A stretch of 64,000 nucleotides of DNA from Chlorops oryzae (GCA_020466095.1 CM035806.1:199468-263467); one strand, 5' to 3'; positions 21,413 through 33,640 are shown, counted from the first letter of the stretch. A program made the numbers and translations. Notes: generated by a model from the sequence alone, not told the origin.

Positions 21413-22269
21413 AGGGTGATATAGTCAGGCGAGCCTGACAATAGAATACCCGACACAGACACTTATGTTCGAATAATTTTTAATATCAAGAGGTGTTTAA
21501 GGACATATTGGGCCCATATACCGACTTTTGTTAAATTTCTTTATAAAAACCGCCCATTTGCCACGCCCATTTTTTCAATTTTTTTGGGATTCTAATCGGA
21601 CCCTTATATATACGCTTAAATTCTTAGTTGCATTGAAATATTTCAATAAAGTCCGCTTTTGAGGCATTTTTGGGATTTTTGTGACAGACCCTAGTACTAG
21701 AGGTACCCTTAATAATGGCTCTATCGATAAAATTTTTGGGGAGGACGTTACTGGCTATCAAGGAAACATACGTGCCAACTTTCGTTCAAGTCCCATTTGT
21801 ATTTCGGGTGTAGGAGACAATTTTCGAAAAACGCCCTTATGCCACGCCCACTTTTTAAATTTTTTGAAATCATATTACTTGCCTTTAAACATGTTCAAAT
21901 ACCAAGTTTCATCAAAATATCTTGAAAAACTCAGGTTTTAGAGCAGTTTTTGTGATTTTCATAACAGACCCTAGTACTGGAGGTACCCCTAAAAATGGTC
22001 CGATCGGGTCCATTCTCGAACTTGTTCTTACTCATGTCCCCGTGAGCACGCATACCAAATTTTGTCAAGATAGCTCAGCGCCTTCGATAAGAAAACTGTG
22101 CGTGGGCGTGGCAGAGGGGCAGTTTTCATAAAGAAATATAACAAAAGTCGGTGTATTGGGCCCCCATATGGCCTTAAACACCTCTTGATATTAAAAATTA
22201 TTTGAACACGTGTGTCTGTGTCGGGTATTCTATTGTCAGGCTCGCCTGACTATAACACCCTTACTTGTT
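21413..22269. mobile_element. DINE-1-like element with two inverted 3' ends
   Basis: The left edge is AAACAAGTAAGGGTG with GTCAGGCGAGCCTGAC, i.e. a minus-strand 3' end; the right edge is the same 3' end on the + strand (GGCTCGCCTGACTATAACAC, CCTTACTTGTTT). Between them is a minus-oriented body that stops at about 22100, where the 5' end should follow, and switches into the inverted 3' region (GTGGGCGTGGCAGAGGGGCA). A normal 5' TTATACCC end is absent. The right part recurs at 26020-26495 in the duplicated copy. Confidence 0.75.
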
Positions 22270-22843
22270 TAAAGTTAGCTTTTTAAAAAGCCCAACTGGT
22301 TGAATAATCGACTTCTTTCCTTGGCTTCAACTCACTATTTTAACGTGGCGATATGCTAGGCAGTAGTCAATTGTCCGTTCCTGCATGACTTTGTAACTAA
22401 ATAATAGCTGGCTACTTTTAAGTTGACTTAAAGTCAGAAAACGAAAACACTGATTTAAATTGGTTAAAAAATGTTCAATAAAAAATTACTTTCATTAGAA
22501 TTCCCTTGTTCGGTTTTATCTTTTCTGTTTTCAGCAGAAGAAGAATAATTTATTTATGAATGTGAAAATGTTTTTCAAGCGATGCATCAGAAAGAAATCC
22601 ATAGGCGACTATTTTGGCTGACTTACGTTTCGAACTGCCGTTCGGGGTCTCATCAGAGCAATTTTTACGGATGGGTTGACTATTGATTTGAATCTCGGTT
22701 AGCCTTTTAAACTAACTTTGAGTGCAATTCATACCCTTGAATTATAGCATCAGAAATATATTATTTTCGTATCCAGTTTGGTTGATGTCTGCATGACTTT
22801 TTAACCGATTTCTAGGCAGTTGCGAAAAAGTTCGCTTTTCATT

Positions 22844-23360
22844 AGTGGGACTCATGCAGGGTCGCAAATAGCCTTCGTAAATTTTGCGATCGCAAATTTT
22901 CCGACGCTTCATGAGCGACCCTTCGAATGTTCGACATGTTTGCCAAAAACCAATCAGCTGCTTCACGATAAGGCTCTCTCACATCGTTAAACATGCCTGA
23001 CGGCAAGGTTGAATTATTGGCAATTGAATTATGATATAATGAAAAACTATTCTTAATTTGATAAATTTGAATTTTTTTTCGATAAATTAAAGTTTATTTA
23101 TGTTCAAACTGGTTTTTTCTTCGACAAATGAAGGCTTAAACCTATTTTCACATTACGTCCTAGGCTTGTCAAACGCGATGGGCCGTGTATGCCCGCCCAG
23201 ATTATTATGCGAAATAACTTACGACGTTTTGCGAAGCGAAAACCAATGGGAAAGTTTGTCACGCTTCGTAAAATTTCTTCCATACAAATTTTGACAGTTC
23301 ATTTCCCATTTCGCAAAGTTTCCCATTTCGCAAAATTTGCGACCCTGCATGAGTCCCACT
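22844..23360. mobile_element. MITE with AGTGGGACTCATGCAGG ends (copy 1), 517 bp
   Basis: AGTGGGACTCATGCAGGGTC and its exact complement at the right. ATT on both sides gives a 3-bp target, compatible with PIF/Harbinger. A deleted relative of 128 bp with AAT targets is at 37419. Confidence 0.75.
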
Positions 23361-23394
23361 ATTAACTAATTTACTAATCGGTTGATAAAAGTCC

Positions 23395-23684
23395 TGCAAG
23401 GGATATACACAATACAAAATATACATACATATATAGAAATGATCAGCGTCACCAGGAGATTCGAATTAGAAATGTCCGTCTGTCTGTCTGTTTGTATAAA
23501 GTTCTCTTATCGAAGGAGTTGAGCTATCTTGACAAAATTTGGTATGCGTGCTGTAAGGACAAGTTCGAGAATGAACCGGATCGGATAATTTTTAGGGGTT
23601 CCTCCAGTACTACGGTCTGTTACGATAATCACAAAAATTGCTCTAAAATCGGAGTTTTTCATGATATATTGATGAAATTTGATA
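23395..23684 (+). mobile_element. DINE-1-like element, 5' half, interrupted
   Basis: GAAATGATCAGCGTCACCAG and ATGTCCGTCTGTCTGTCTG, running to TTGATA at 23684; the body resumes at 25451 with TATTTGAACATGTTCAAAGG. The reference element at 7198 reads TTGATATTTGAAC without interruption, so it gives the empty site of the insert. Confidence 0.75.
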
Positions 23685-24891
23685 AGGTAAGTGCACCACG
23701 TAAGGCCCGGCTCCTCGTAAGGCCCACTTTCATTTTCACCAACTTCTAACTATCAAATATTCTTGTACTGGCACATGTTGAAACATGTCCCTAAGTTTTT
23801 TAGTAGAAATAAAAAAATAAGACAATCGCACAATTTTTGCGGCGACCATTGTCAATTGAAAATAACAGAGGCGTAAAAATGCAATTTTTATATTTTATAT
23901 AATAATCTCTAGTGAAATTGTGGGTTGCTTTCTTTAAATAAGAAAGTTTGTTGTATTGTGAAGATAACGAGGTATGTTTATGGTAAAAAATTCAACTGCA
24001 AATTTTTTTTCTTGGAAAGCCTTTGAAGGCCCATACATAAAAAATGCAACGACGGACATTAAGAAACCATATTTTGAGTTGCTCTGAGGTCAAATAGTAG
24101 GACGATCGGCAACTATACCTTTTTTTTTATCCTTAAATAGTGTTTAATCTTTTATTCTTAATTTAAACAAGTAAAGAAGTTTACATCGGCAAACCGATTG
24201 CACACATACCTTTTCCTCAGCCTAAAATATTTAAAACATTACCTTAACGAAAATTCTGCCGTTTTCGTTGTTCTAGCTTGGATATCTATTTATACCTTAT
24301 ATGTACTTAGATTTAGGTTCTTAAACTCGAGATTATTATTAAGCAAAAAATTTCGCGAATGGTGGTCATGGTCAAATTTTAACCCTTAGAGGACCTTTTG
24401 TTTAGCTGCGAAATACTCAATTCAAAATAGTGAAAATCAATTTTTGCGAATTTCGCGAAATGTGGTCATGGTCAAAATTTATCCATAATGGACGACTTTA
24501 TTTGGCGCAAAATAACAATCAGAAGAAGCAAAAAAAAATCATTTTTGTATCAGATTGAGAATAAGAAAAGAGTGTTTTTTTCTATTTGTAGAATGATGAC
24601 CATAGTTATAGCGATGTCGCAATTTTTTTTCAGCGAAAGCTTAAGTCTACATGTAGCTATACACACACCAAATTTCAATAAGCTGGGATGTATAGTAAAA
24701 AAAGTTATCCAGGAAAAACGTTAAAAAATCGTGATTTTTGAAACTTTGAAACCACTCCCACGACCCAAAAGGATACGAAAAAAATTTGTATGCAGTTTTT
24801 CGGACATTTACCTGGTTGAAGTCCATGCCAAATTTCAATATGATATCTTTCATGGCTTAGGATAAATTACGAAAAATAAATGTGACCGACA

Positions 24892-24934
<43 letters not shown>

Positions 24935-25450
24935 TGGCTAGATCGATTCCTCTTGTCACCCTGATCAAGAATATTATTATATATGGTCTATATCTACCGC
25001 GACTCCTTTGGTATGTTACATACACCGTGCCAAACTTTAATATACCCTTTCCTTCGAAAAGGTATAAAAAGCTTAGTAACATTTAATTTGTTTTTTTTTT
25101 TAAATAAACGAATTTTGTCTGTTAATTTAATTTTTTTTTTACTAGCTTTACAATTGTAATTAACCTATAAGGCTTTCAAAAGTAATTAATGCAGGTTTGG
25201 GTTCATTATCTCAAAGAAGGAGTAATGTGGGCCTTTTAAGTTCACATGTTCCTCGTAAAGCCCAAAGAGACGTTTTTTTAAATCGCATTTTTAGGACCGT
25301 TTCCGATAATGTTTTTTGGTAGAGTTTTTTGTTTTTGTATAGAAAATTTATTAAATATAACACAACAACAAAACAATGGGGTTTGTATCATCAATACTTT
25401 GTGCCTGTATTGAAAAGGTTTGTTAGTGGGCCTTACCGGTGCACTTACAT
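23685..25450. mobile_element. TIR element with GTAAGTGCACC ends and TA target (copy 1, with a nested DINE)
   Basis: Left AGGTAAGTGCACCACGTAAG, right complement of ATGTAAGTGCACC; TA on both sides. The unbroken form in copy 2 is 870 bp (27911-28780). The interior has ACGTAAGGCCC-like repeats near both ends but no transposase. A Tc1/mariner-type MITE is likely. Confidence 0.7.
24168..25066 (-). mobile_element. DINE-1-like element present in only one duplication copy
   Basis: On the minus strand: TATACC with TTCGAAGG hairpin, GGGTATATTAAAGTTTGGCA, repeated GTCTGTCTGTCTG, ending CTTTACTTGTTT. Copy 2 at about 28390-28396 reads TTTAAAAAAGCTTAG where copy 1 has the element between TTTAAA and AAAAGCTTAG. 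Both edges are therefore defined by an empty site, and there is no target duplication beyond the A/T run, as expected for Helentrons. Confidence 0.85.
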
Positions 25451-25528
25451 TATTTGAACATGTTCAAAGGCAAGTAATATGATTGAAAAAATTGGAAAAG
25501 TTGGGCTTGGCCGAAGGGCGTATTTCGA

Positions 25529-26019
25529 ATAAAAGTTCATGAGTTGCCAACTTTAAAAACTTATATCTTCCGAACGGAAAATAAGCTTACTATAAAACTT
25601 TCATATGTTTTGCATTATAGTATGGGCTAGTTTTGGATTTCGTTTAAAAAAAAAATATTTTTATCCCTTCGATGCTGTATAGCAAATTGTTTGAATAAAT
25701 ATCTATCTACAACAACAACAACAAATTTTCAGAAAAATTTTTTTTTTTTGTATTATAGTACATTATATAAGGATTAAAATGCAGAAGAATTCGTTAAAAT
25801 CGGTCCATTAGGTCGCAAGATATAATTAAACTAAGCAGTCGTTTATTCGAAAAATTCGAAAATTTACCAAATTTCAATACGTCATAACTCGAAAAAAAAA
25901 ATTTTTTTCCAAAAAAGCTCTTGCACATATTTTTTTCTCACAAAGACATACAATTCTCCAAAATTTTATCAAAATCTGAAATAAACAAATTTTTAGTGAT
26001 CGATTTCACGAATAATGAC
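25529..26019. other. Unique AT-rich spacer between duplication copies
   Basis: About 490 bp without a match elsewhere in the window; several TTTTTT runs and CAACAACAACAACAAA at about 25710. No gene seen. Confidence 0.6.
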
Positions 26020-27069
26020 CCATTTGTATTTCGGGTGTAGGAGACAATTTTCGAAAAACGCCCTTATGCCACGCCCACTTTTTAAATTTTTTGAAATCAT
26101 ATTACTTGCCTTTAAACATGTTCAAATACCAAGTTTCATCAAAATATCTTGAAAAACTCAGGTTTTAGAGCAGTTTTGTGATTTTCATAACAGACCCTAG
26201 TACTGGAGGTACCCCTAAAAATGGTCCGATCGGGTCCATTCTCGAACTTGTTCTTACTCATGTCCCCGTGAGCACGCATACCAAATTTTGTCAAGATAGC
26301 TCAGCGCCTTCGGTAAGAAAACTGTGCGTGGGCGTGGCAGAGGGGCAGTTTTCATAAAGAAATATAACAAAAGTCGGTGTATTGGGCCCCCATATGGCCT
26401 TAAACACCTCTTGATATTAAAAATTATTTGAACACGTGTGTCTGTGTCGGGTATTCTATTGTCAGGCTCGCCTGACTATAACACCCTTACTTGTTTAAAG
26501 TTAGCTTTTTAAAAAGCCCAACTGGTTGAATAATCGACTTCTTTCCTTGGCTTCAACTCACTATTTTAACGTGGCGATATGCTAGGCAGTAGTCAATTGT
26601 CCGTTCCTGCATGACTTTGTAACTAAATAATAGCTGGCTACTTTTAAGTTGACTTAAAGTCAGAAAACGAAAACACTGATTTAAATTGGTTAAAAAATGT
26701 TCAATAAAAAATTACTTTCATTAGAATTCCCTTGTTCGGTTTTATCTTTTCTGTTTTCAGCAGAAGAAGAATAATTTATTTATGAATGTGAAAATGTTTT
26801 TCAAGCGATGCATCAGAAAGAAATCCATAGGCGACTATTTTGGCTGACTTACGTTTCGAACTGCCGTTCGGGGTCTCATCAGAGCAATTTTTACGGATGG
26901 GTTGACTATTGATTTGAATCTCGGTTAGCCTTTTAAACTAACTTTGAGTGCAATTCATACCCTTGAATTATAGCATCAGAAATATATTATTTTCGTATCC
27001 AGTTTGGTTGATGTCTGCATGACTTTTTAACCGATTTCTAGGCAGTTGCGAAAAAGTTCGCTTTTCATT

Positions 27070-27586
27070 AGTGGGACTCATGCAGGGTCGCAAATAGCCT
27101 TCGTAAATTTTGCGATCGCAAATTTTCCGACGCTTCATGAGCGACCCTTCGAATGTTCGACATGTTTGCCAAAAACCAATCAGCTGCTTCACGATAAGGC
27201 TCTCTCACATCGTTAAACATGCCTGACGGCAAGGTTGAATTATTGGCAATTGAATTATGATATAATGAAAAACTATTCTTAATTTGATAAATTTGAATTT
27301 TTTTTCGATAAATTAAAGTTTATTTATGTTCAAACTGGTTTTTTCTTCGACAAATGAAGGCTTAAACCTATTTTCACATTACGTCCTAGGCTTGTCAAAC
27401 GCGATGGGCCGTGTATGCCCGCCCAGATTATTATGCGAAATAACTTACGACGTTTTGCGAAGCGAAAACCAATGGGAAAGTTTGTCACGCTTCGTAAAAT
27501 TTCTTCCATACAAATTTTGACAGTTCATTTCCCATTTCGCAAAGTTTCCCATTTCGCAAAATTTGCGACCCTGCATGAGTCCCACT
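27070..27586. mobile_element. AGTGGGACTCATGCAGG MITE, copy 2
   Basis: Same as 22844-23360, carried along by the duplication; ATT on both sides. Confidence 0.75.
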
Positions 27587-27910
27587 ATTAACTAATTTAC
27601 TAATCGGTTGATAAAAGTCCTGCAAGGGATATACACAATACAAAATATACATACATATATAGAAATGATCAGCGTCACCAGGAGATTCGAATTAGAAATG
27701 TCCGTCTGTCTGTCTGTTTGTATAAAGTTCTCTTATCGAAGGAGTTGAGCTATCTTGACAAAATTTGGTATGCGTGCTGTAAGGACAAGTTCGAGAATGA
27801 ACCGGATCGGATAATTTTTAGGGGTTCCTCCAGTACTACGGTCTGTTACGATAATCACAAAAATTGCTCTAAAATCGGAGTTTTTCATGATATATTGATG
27901 AAATTTGATA

Positions 27911-28780
27911 AGGTAAGTGCACCACGTAAGGCCCGGCTCCTCGTAAGGCCCACTTTCATTTTCACCAACTTCTAACTATCAAATATTCTTGTACTGGCAC
28001 ATGTTGAAACATGTCCCTAAGTTTTTTAGTAGAAATAAAAAAATAAGACAATCGCACAATATTTGCGGCGACCATTGTCAATTGAAAATAACAGAGGCGT
28101 AAAAATGCAATTTTTATATTTTATATAATAATCTCTAGTGAAATTGTGGGTTGCTTTCTTTAAATAAGAAAGTTTGTTGTATTGTGAAGATAACGAGGTA
28201 TGTTTATGGTAAAAAATTCAACTGCAAATTTTTTTTCTTGGAAAGCCTTTGAAGGCCCATACATAAAAAATGCAACGACGGACATTAAGAAACCATATTT
28301 TGAGTTGCTCTGAGGTCAAAATAGTAGGACGATCGGCAACTATACCTTTTTTTTATCCTTAAATAGTGTTTAATCTTTTATTCTTAATTTAAAAAAGCTT
28401 AGTAACATTTAATTAGTTTTTTTTTTTAAATAAACGAATTTTGTCTGTTAATTTAATTTTTTTTTTTACTAGCTTTACAATTGTAATTAACCTATAAGGC
28501 TTTCAAAAGTAATTAATGCAGGTTTGGGTTCATTATCTCAAAGAAGGAGTAAGTGGGTCTTTTAAGGTACACATGTTCCTCGTAAAGCCCAAAGAGACGT
28601 TTTTTTAAATCGCATTTTAGGACCGTTTCCGATAATGTTTTTTGGTAGAGTTTTTTGTTTTTGTATAGAAAATTTATTAAATATAACAACAACAACAAAA
28701 ACAATGGAGTTTGTATCATCAATACTTTGTGCGCTGTAATGAAAAAGGTGTTAGGTGGGCCTTACGTGGTGCACTTACAT
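27911..28780. mobile_element. GTAAGTGCACC TIR element, uninterrupted copy (870 bp)
   Basis: AGGTAAGTGCACCACGTAAG and complement of ATGTAAGTGCACCACGTAAG; TA at 27909-27910 and 28781-28782. It is the better reference copy: the right end keeps the full CCTTACGTGGTGCAC. Confidence 0.75.
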
Positions 28781-28945
28781 TATTTGAACATGTTCAAAGG
28801 CAAGTAATATGATTTGAAAAAATTGGAAAAGTGGGCTTGGCCGAAGGGCGTTTTTCGAAAATTGTCTCCTACACCCGAAATTCAAATGGGATTTGAACGA
28901 AAGTTGGCACGTATGCTTCCTTTGTAGCCATAAAAATCCTCTTCA

Positions 28946-30288
28946 AAAATTTTCAAAAAATTCTTATATTGTCTGAAAAAGGTCAAAATGATTTTTTTCA
29001 AGCACCAAAAAGATGTTTGTTCGAAAGCTTTACGGAATACATATTTTTTGTGCCTGCTTTGCCTGCTGACCATTTCATTTCCATGCAGAATGACATTCGA
29101 AAGTCTGATGGAAAACAATGAACTTAGCTCGAAGGCACTTGCTTTCTAACATGGCTCCAATAAAGGAATAAAGTAGCGCTGCTGACTCTGTCAAATGTGC
29201 TTGAGAGGAAATTTTATGCATTTTTAATGTCATGGTGACATGAAGTTCACTCGCTTAATGTGGATGTGGATGTGCTTTGTTCCTTTATTCGTTCATTGCT
29301 GCGTTCCTCTAGAAGCTAATGAAGTTCCATGCTGCTGCAAATAAGTCAACGTTGAAAAGTCTGGTCGCTTCTGTTCTTACCACTGCTGCTGCATCATGCA
29401 TCTCTGAAGAGTTGAATCTTTCTCTCTTTCTGTACTCTTCTGCGGTATAAGGTCTACCAGTCTGCCAGTCACTTGAACCAATTCGCAATCGTAGTCACTT
29501 TCAGTGTCTTGCGGAAACATAATTCGTGCTCCCTTTATCTGCAGCAGTAGATGCCTTTACTCTTTCGCTGAGCATTTTTAATTCATTGTTTTTTTTTCTT
29601 AAACTGACTCTTGAACTTCGTGCTTGCCCCTTCCTTCTTGTCGGACTTGTCGGAGTTACTTACATCGTGTAACGAGCTGCACTTGCCGCTACCATCAAAC
29701 GTGTCCACCTGAGTCTTTTCGCTTTATTGCTTCGACTTGCCATTGCTTCGGTTGATGCTTCGACTCAGCTAAGCTAAGCTTAGCTAAGCTGAGTTAAGTT
29801 AAGCGGTTGAGCGTGGAATAAAGTTGACATCTCGAAATTGTGTATTCCGTTTCATTTTCATTTAAATGGCACGACTGAACAGTGTTTTTGCCATATCTAT
29901 ATTGCTACTCTTCTCTTGCTTTTCCTCTTAATGTCCCCGTCTGGCTCTTAGTCTATTCACTTTAATATCTTGTAAAGTTACTTGAGCACGATGTTACATG
30001 AACTATGCAGCTCGCAAGGCCTATTGAGTTCAACTAACAACCAAAACCCAACAACGACGACGCCAGTGATCATGATGCTGGCAATTATGTTGACAATGAC
30101 TGTTGACGATTGAGCGATAAAATTTGTACTCTTTGGGGTTTTTTCTTTTTAAAAAGATTTTCAAACCGAGATTGGTTGACATTTGTAATTTAATATGTTC
30201 TCAATAGAAGTTGAAGATAACTGGCAAAGGTATGTACTTAATAAAAAAAAAGGTGATTTAGTTAGTGCGTTAATGGAATTAACTAAGG
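28946..30288. other. No gene seen; moderately complex sequence
   Basis: Base composition is less AT-rich at 29150-29760, with GCTGCTGCATCATGCATC-type words and the palindromic AGCTAAGCTAAGCTTAGCTA at about 29769. An initiator-like TTTCAGTGTCTT is at about 29500. It could be a noncoding exon or regulatory DNA upstream of Pkn, but nothing decides this. Confidence 0.3.
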
Positions 30289-31030
30289 TTAAGGGGGTCT
30301 TCTCATTGAAAACCCGTTTTTTGGACCCTTTTTAAAAAAATTCTTATTTGAAAACGCAAAGAATAATTGAAAACTTTTTTTATTTATTGTATTACAAAAG
30401 GTTCAAAGTAAATAAAAAAATTTTTTTGCCTCGATACGTGGGCTGTTCAAAAAGTAATGAGACTTCAAAGTTGGTGGTGAAAAAAAAGGTGCCGTCACGA
30501 CGGCCACGATTCCGGGTCTCCGGAGCGTCCGAAATGGAAAAAAAAAACGGGGTTATAATCAGTATAGATGTAATTCTCGGGTGAACCTCAAGCTTAATTT
30601 TGTGATTTTTTTTGACAAAATGGCGGCCATTCAAAAAAAAATTTCAATTTCGGGCTTTTTTTTTTGTAGTTTAGTGTAAAAAAAAAATAGTAAAAAATTT
30701 TTTAAAATTCTGGTCGAAGTTCACCCGAGAATGGTGACAATTGTGCGTCGATTCCACTTTGTTTCATGAAAATCGGTTCAGTTGAACTGGAGATATCATG
30801 GCCGCCAGTTCGAAAAACGTGGTTTCGAGATAAACGCGTTTAAAGTTTGAAGCAACGCAAAAATTACTCGTTTTAGCGCAGATCTTGCTCGACAAAGAAG
30901 GCTATATCCTCTAAATTATTTCGAATTTCAAAAAATCCTTTTAGGGGCATATTCACAACTACCCAAGCTATAAATAAATGCAAAAAAAAAAGGTCGAAAA
31001 AAAAGTTGCTCAATGAGAAGACCCCCTTAA
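30289..31030 (+). mobile_element. TTAA-flanked MITE, copy 2
   Basis: Same ends and interior as 15178-15917; TTAA at both ends. It lies 258 bp upstream of the first Pkn coding exon. Confidence 0.8.
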
Positions 31031-31287
31031 GTGGTTGGCCTATTAAATTGTAACCTTGTCCTTCCAATATCCAATATTAAAGAAATCGCGTGATGAAAGA
31101 GACCGGAGAGAGAATTAAAAAAAAAACAAAGAAACCACTGTGGAGGTTATGACATATATCAAATAAATACTGTCCTTATAGCGTTCGCTTAAACATGCGA
31201 AAAATATAAAAGAACTACACCAACAAAAAGCACGCCTTTTCTTAAAGTATATTATAGTTCTTACAAAAAAAAAAATCTAGTGCGCTC

Positions 31288-31581
31288 ATGAATAACTTTT
31301 TGTTGCGTGTTAAAACCCACCTAAGTCTACTTAACATCCATGGACCATCGTCACCTGGTTCAACAAAACGTAGTCCCTCAACACCACCACCTGCATCGCG
31401 CACCACACCCACGACTCCGGATCCGAATATCGTCTATCCATCCGATATGGAGCTACAACGTTCGAAATCGTTGAAATCGTTGCGAGTACGAAAGTCGTCT
31501 AAAGGATCACTTAAGTCTCTCCGTCGCGGCACGGTTTGTATAACCGTTAGCTCGCAGGCTTCATCAGTTTTCTACAGTGAG
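31288..31581 (+). CDS. Pkn: Probable first coding exon of Pkn (protein kinase N)
   Basis: A 98-codon open segment that begins at ATG 31288 and ends at an AG|gtaact donor after 31581, phase 0. It encodes a Ser/Pro/Thr-rich stretch (STPPPASRTTPTTPDP) followed by a basic, serine-rich part with the repeated motif SLKSLR. Codon quality is clearly above the surrounding AT-rich sequence. Joining it in phase to the 36386 exon gives a continuous frame running into the HR1a domain. The exon carries no catalytic residues; a basic Ser-rich N-terminus could be a phosphorylation or membrane-contact region (inference). Pkn genes of flies use alternative first exons, so this may be one of several starts. Assignment to Pkn rests on position, strand, phase and coding character, not on a recognised domain. 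Confidence 0.6.
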
Positions 31582-32097
31582 GTAACTGCTACTTAACATA
31601 TACTAACTCCTACAATTGCTTTTGTCGTCATTCGCAATTAAATATATCTTAAAATATATTTGCTTTATAGTTCATAACAAGTGTATAATGCCCTATATTG
31701 GCTTTCCTTCCCCTTTTTATACCTAAATATTATTTTCGATCTCCCATATGTAAAGTTATCTTGTGGGTCTCAGCCGATGCACCTCCAACTTGGTGGTTAA
31801 ATGGCAGTAACGAAGCACGCATCCAAATGTCATTAACATGAACTTTTTTTCATTCAATTTCATTCAAAATATACATTTTATTCATTCGTTATAGTTTATA
31901 TACACTGAGCGAACTTTACCATGAATTTTTTTTTTTTTTAAATGCGCATTGTTATTCACAGTCCTTTTGATTTTCGAAATATGTTTAATTACATTTTTTT
32001 TTCGTTCGATATAATTCTCATTTGTTTTATAAAATAGTACATATAAGATATTCATTCATCTTAGAACTGTTTAAGCATTGCGAAAGCAGTCACACGA

Positions 32098-32268
32098 CCA
32101 TATATAGAGATGTTACTCGGCAGGCAAAAAAAGAGCGAGAGAGAAATACTTTTGGTGAGTACCTCAGTGAAAAATGCTCATTTTGGTGGGTATCCAAGAC
32201 CATGGTGGGTACCCAAGACCGTGGTGAAAAGAGCCAAAATGGAAACGGCTCCTGAGTGACATATATAG
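32098..32268. mobile_element. Short MITE with TATATAG/GTGACATATATAG ends, copy 1
   Basis: Shares AAAATGCTCATTTTGGTGGG, TACCCAAGA and GAGCCAAAAT with the inverted copy at 53976-54152; ends are CTATATATGTCACTC-like and inverted. Confidence 0.65.
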
Positions 32269-32374
32269 TTATATATGCACACGACAATGGAGTGACCAAA
32301 TCGGATGAAGTCCATCCGATGGCTATTTTTGGGGTTATGTTCAGCAGAAGGCCCTTTAGCTATTTGCTTTGAAC

Positions 32375-32727
32375 CAGTGATGCCAGATTGTGGGTTTTTC
32401 CCCATATTGTGGGTTTTTTCATTCAAAAAACGTAACATGGGGAAAAGTATTGGTAATTTTATATCGAAATTTATGCACTACATTTAAGGTATGTTTACTA
32501 CTACAATTTTAAGTTACTTTTATTTTTTTTGTTATTTTCTTGATACTTTTATTAAAATATTAAAATATTGCGTTTAAATCCAATGTTCAATTTTGAAATC
32601 GGTACGCCCATATTTTCAAAAAATCATTCTGGGTTTTTTCGTGGGTTTTTATTTTTTGAAAATGGGGAAAAATGGGTTTTTTTCCAATATATGAGGGTTT
32701 TTTTATCGATAAAATCTGGCATCACTG
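32375..32727. mobile_element. hAT MITE, 353 bp
   Basis: Ends CAGTGATGCCAGATT and AATCTGGCATCACTG; exact 8-bp duplication CTTTGAAC (32367-32374, 32728-32735). The interior repeats TGTGGGTTTTTTC words. Confidence 0.9.
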
Positions 32728-33321
32728 CTTTGAACGTTAAGTAAATTTGTTTTGACATTTATTTCTTTTATGGATATTTTAGAAATTTTTTTTATTTGAG
32801 AAATTATCTCGTCATTTCAATTACGTCCGTGGTTAGTTCAACAATTTCAATTTAAATCCATTTTTGAAAATTATCTTGTCAACTCAACCTGAAATATGGT
32901 TGATTCAAAAGGAAAATCGTTATTTTTTTTTTTCAACAAGAAAAATTGTTGAAATTAAAAATATTCCTTGTTGAAGCCGTTTTGTATGTTTTTCCTTTTG
33001 ATTTAACCAGTTTTCTGGTTGTTTTTTTTTCTCTGTGTTCATATATTAAATACCTTCAAGTTCATTCCCCGGAAAATGTCCTTAAGATCTTCGATTCATA
33101 CTTTTAAAGTCAATATAGAATAATTTCCCTCAAGTTTTTTTTTTTCGTATTGATTTCAGTTCTCAATTGCATGCATGAAGATGTTAACGATAAATTTATA
33201 AATTTATTTTATTACTTCAAATAATTTTTAGGAATTTAAATTTAAGGGTCTTGAGAACACTTTTCCGTTGCATTAATTTGGATATTTTATCGACATTTTC
33301 TAATCCTTTTCAAAAAAAATT

Positions 33322-33640
33322 TTATACCCGACACACTGTGTCGAGGTTATATTGCGTTTGTGTGTAACACCCAGAACCACTTGAGATAGACCATACAAAA
33401 TGTACCTAAATATGAAGAAATGATCAGCGTCACCAGGATATTCTGTGTGTCCCTCTGCCTCTGTGTGCATACAGTTTTCTTATCGATGGAATTTAGCTAT
33501 CTTCACGAAAATCGGTATGCTTATTTGCGGGGACATGAGAAAGAAGAAGTTCGAAGATCGAAAATCGATCCATTTTTGGGGTACCCCCAGTGCTAGGGCT
33601 TCTAACAATAATTGGACAAATTTTCCTAAAATCAGAGTTG
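33322..33640 (+). mobile_element. DINE-1-like element, 5' portion
   Basis: TTATACCCGACACACTGTGT, GTAACACCCAGAACCAC and GATCAGCGTCACCAGG as in 7198, then diverged GTACCCCCAGTGCTAGGG; the 3' half is absent. Confidence 0.7.

Larger units (their letters stand above)
21797..25528. repeat. Segmental duplication, copy 1
   Basis: Begins CATTTGTATTTCGGGTGTAG and matches 26020-28856 almost base for base at an offset of 4226 until 24165. There an extra ~900-bp DINE sits in copy 1; after it the offset falls to about 3322. Only scattered single-base and homopolymer differences are visible, so the event is recent. It contains no gene; short ORFs that occur in both copies are passengers. Confidence 0.9.
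26020..28856. repeat. Segmental duplication, copy 2
   Basis: See copy 1 at 21797. Copy 2 starts inside the double-3'-end DINE and ends inside the interrupted DINE (GGCGTTTTTCGAAAATTGTC), whose body continues to about 28945 beyond the shared part. It lacks the 24168 insertion. Confidence 0.9.

Noticed and set aside
22742..22966. 74-residue minus-strand ORF seen twice
   Set aside because: Lies across the edge of the AGTGGGACTCATGCA MITE and is duplicated only with it; no domain.
23492..23749. 85-residue ORF present identically at 23492 and 27718
   Set aside because: Identity comes from the segmental duplication; the ORF crosses a DINE/MITE boundary at 23685, so it is a chimera of two repeats.
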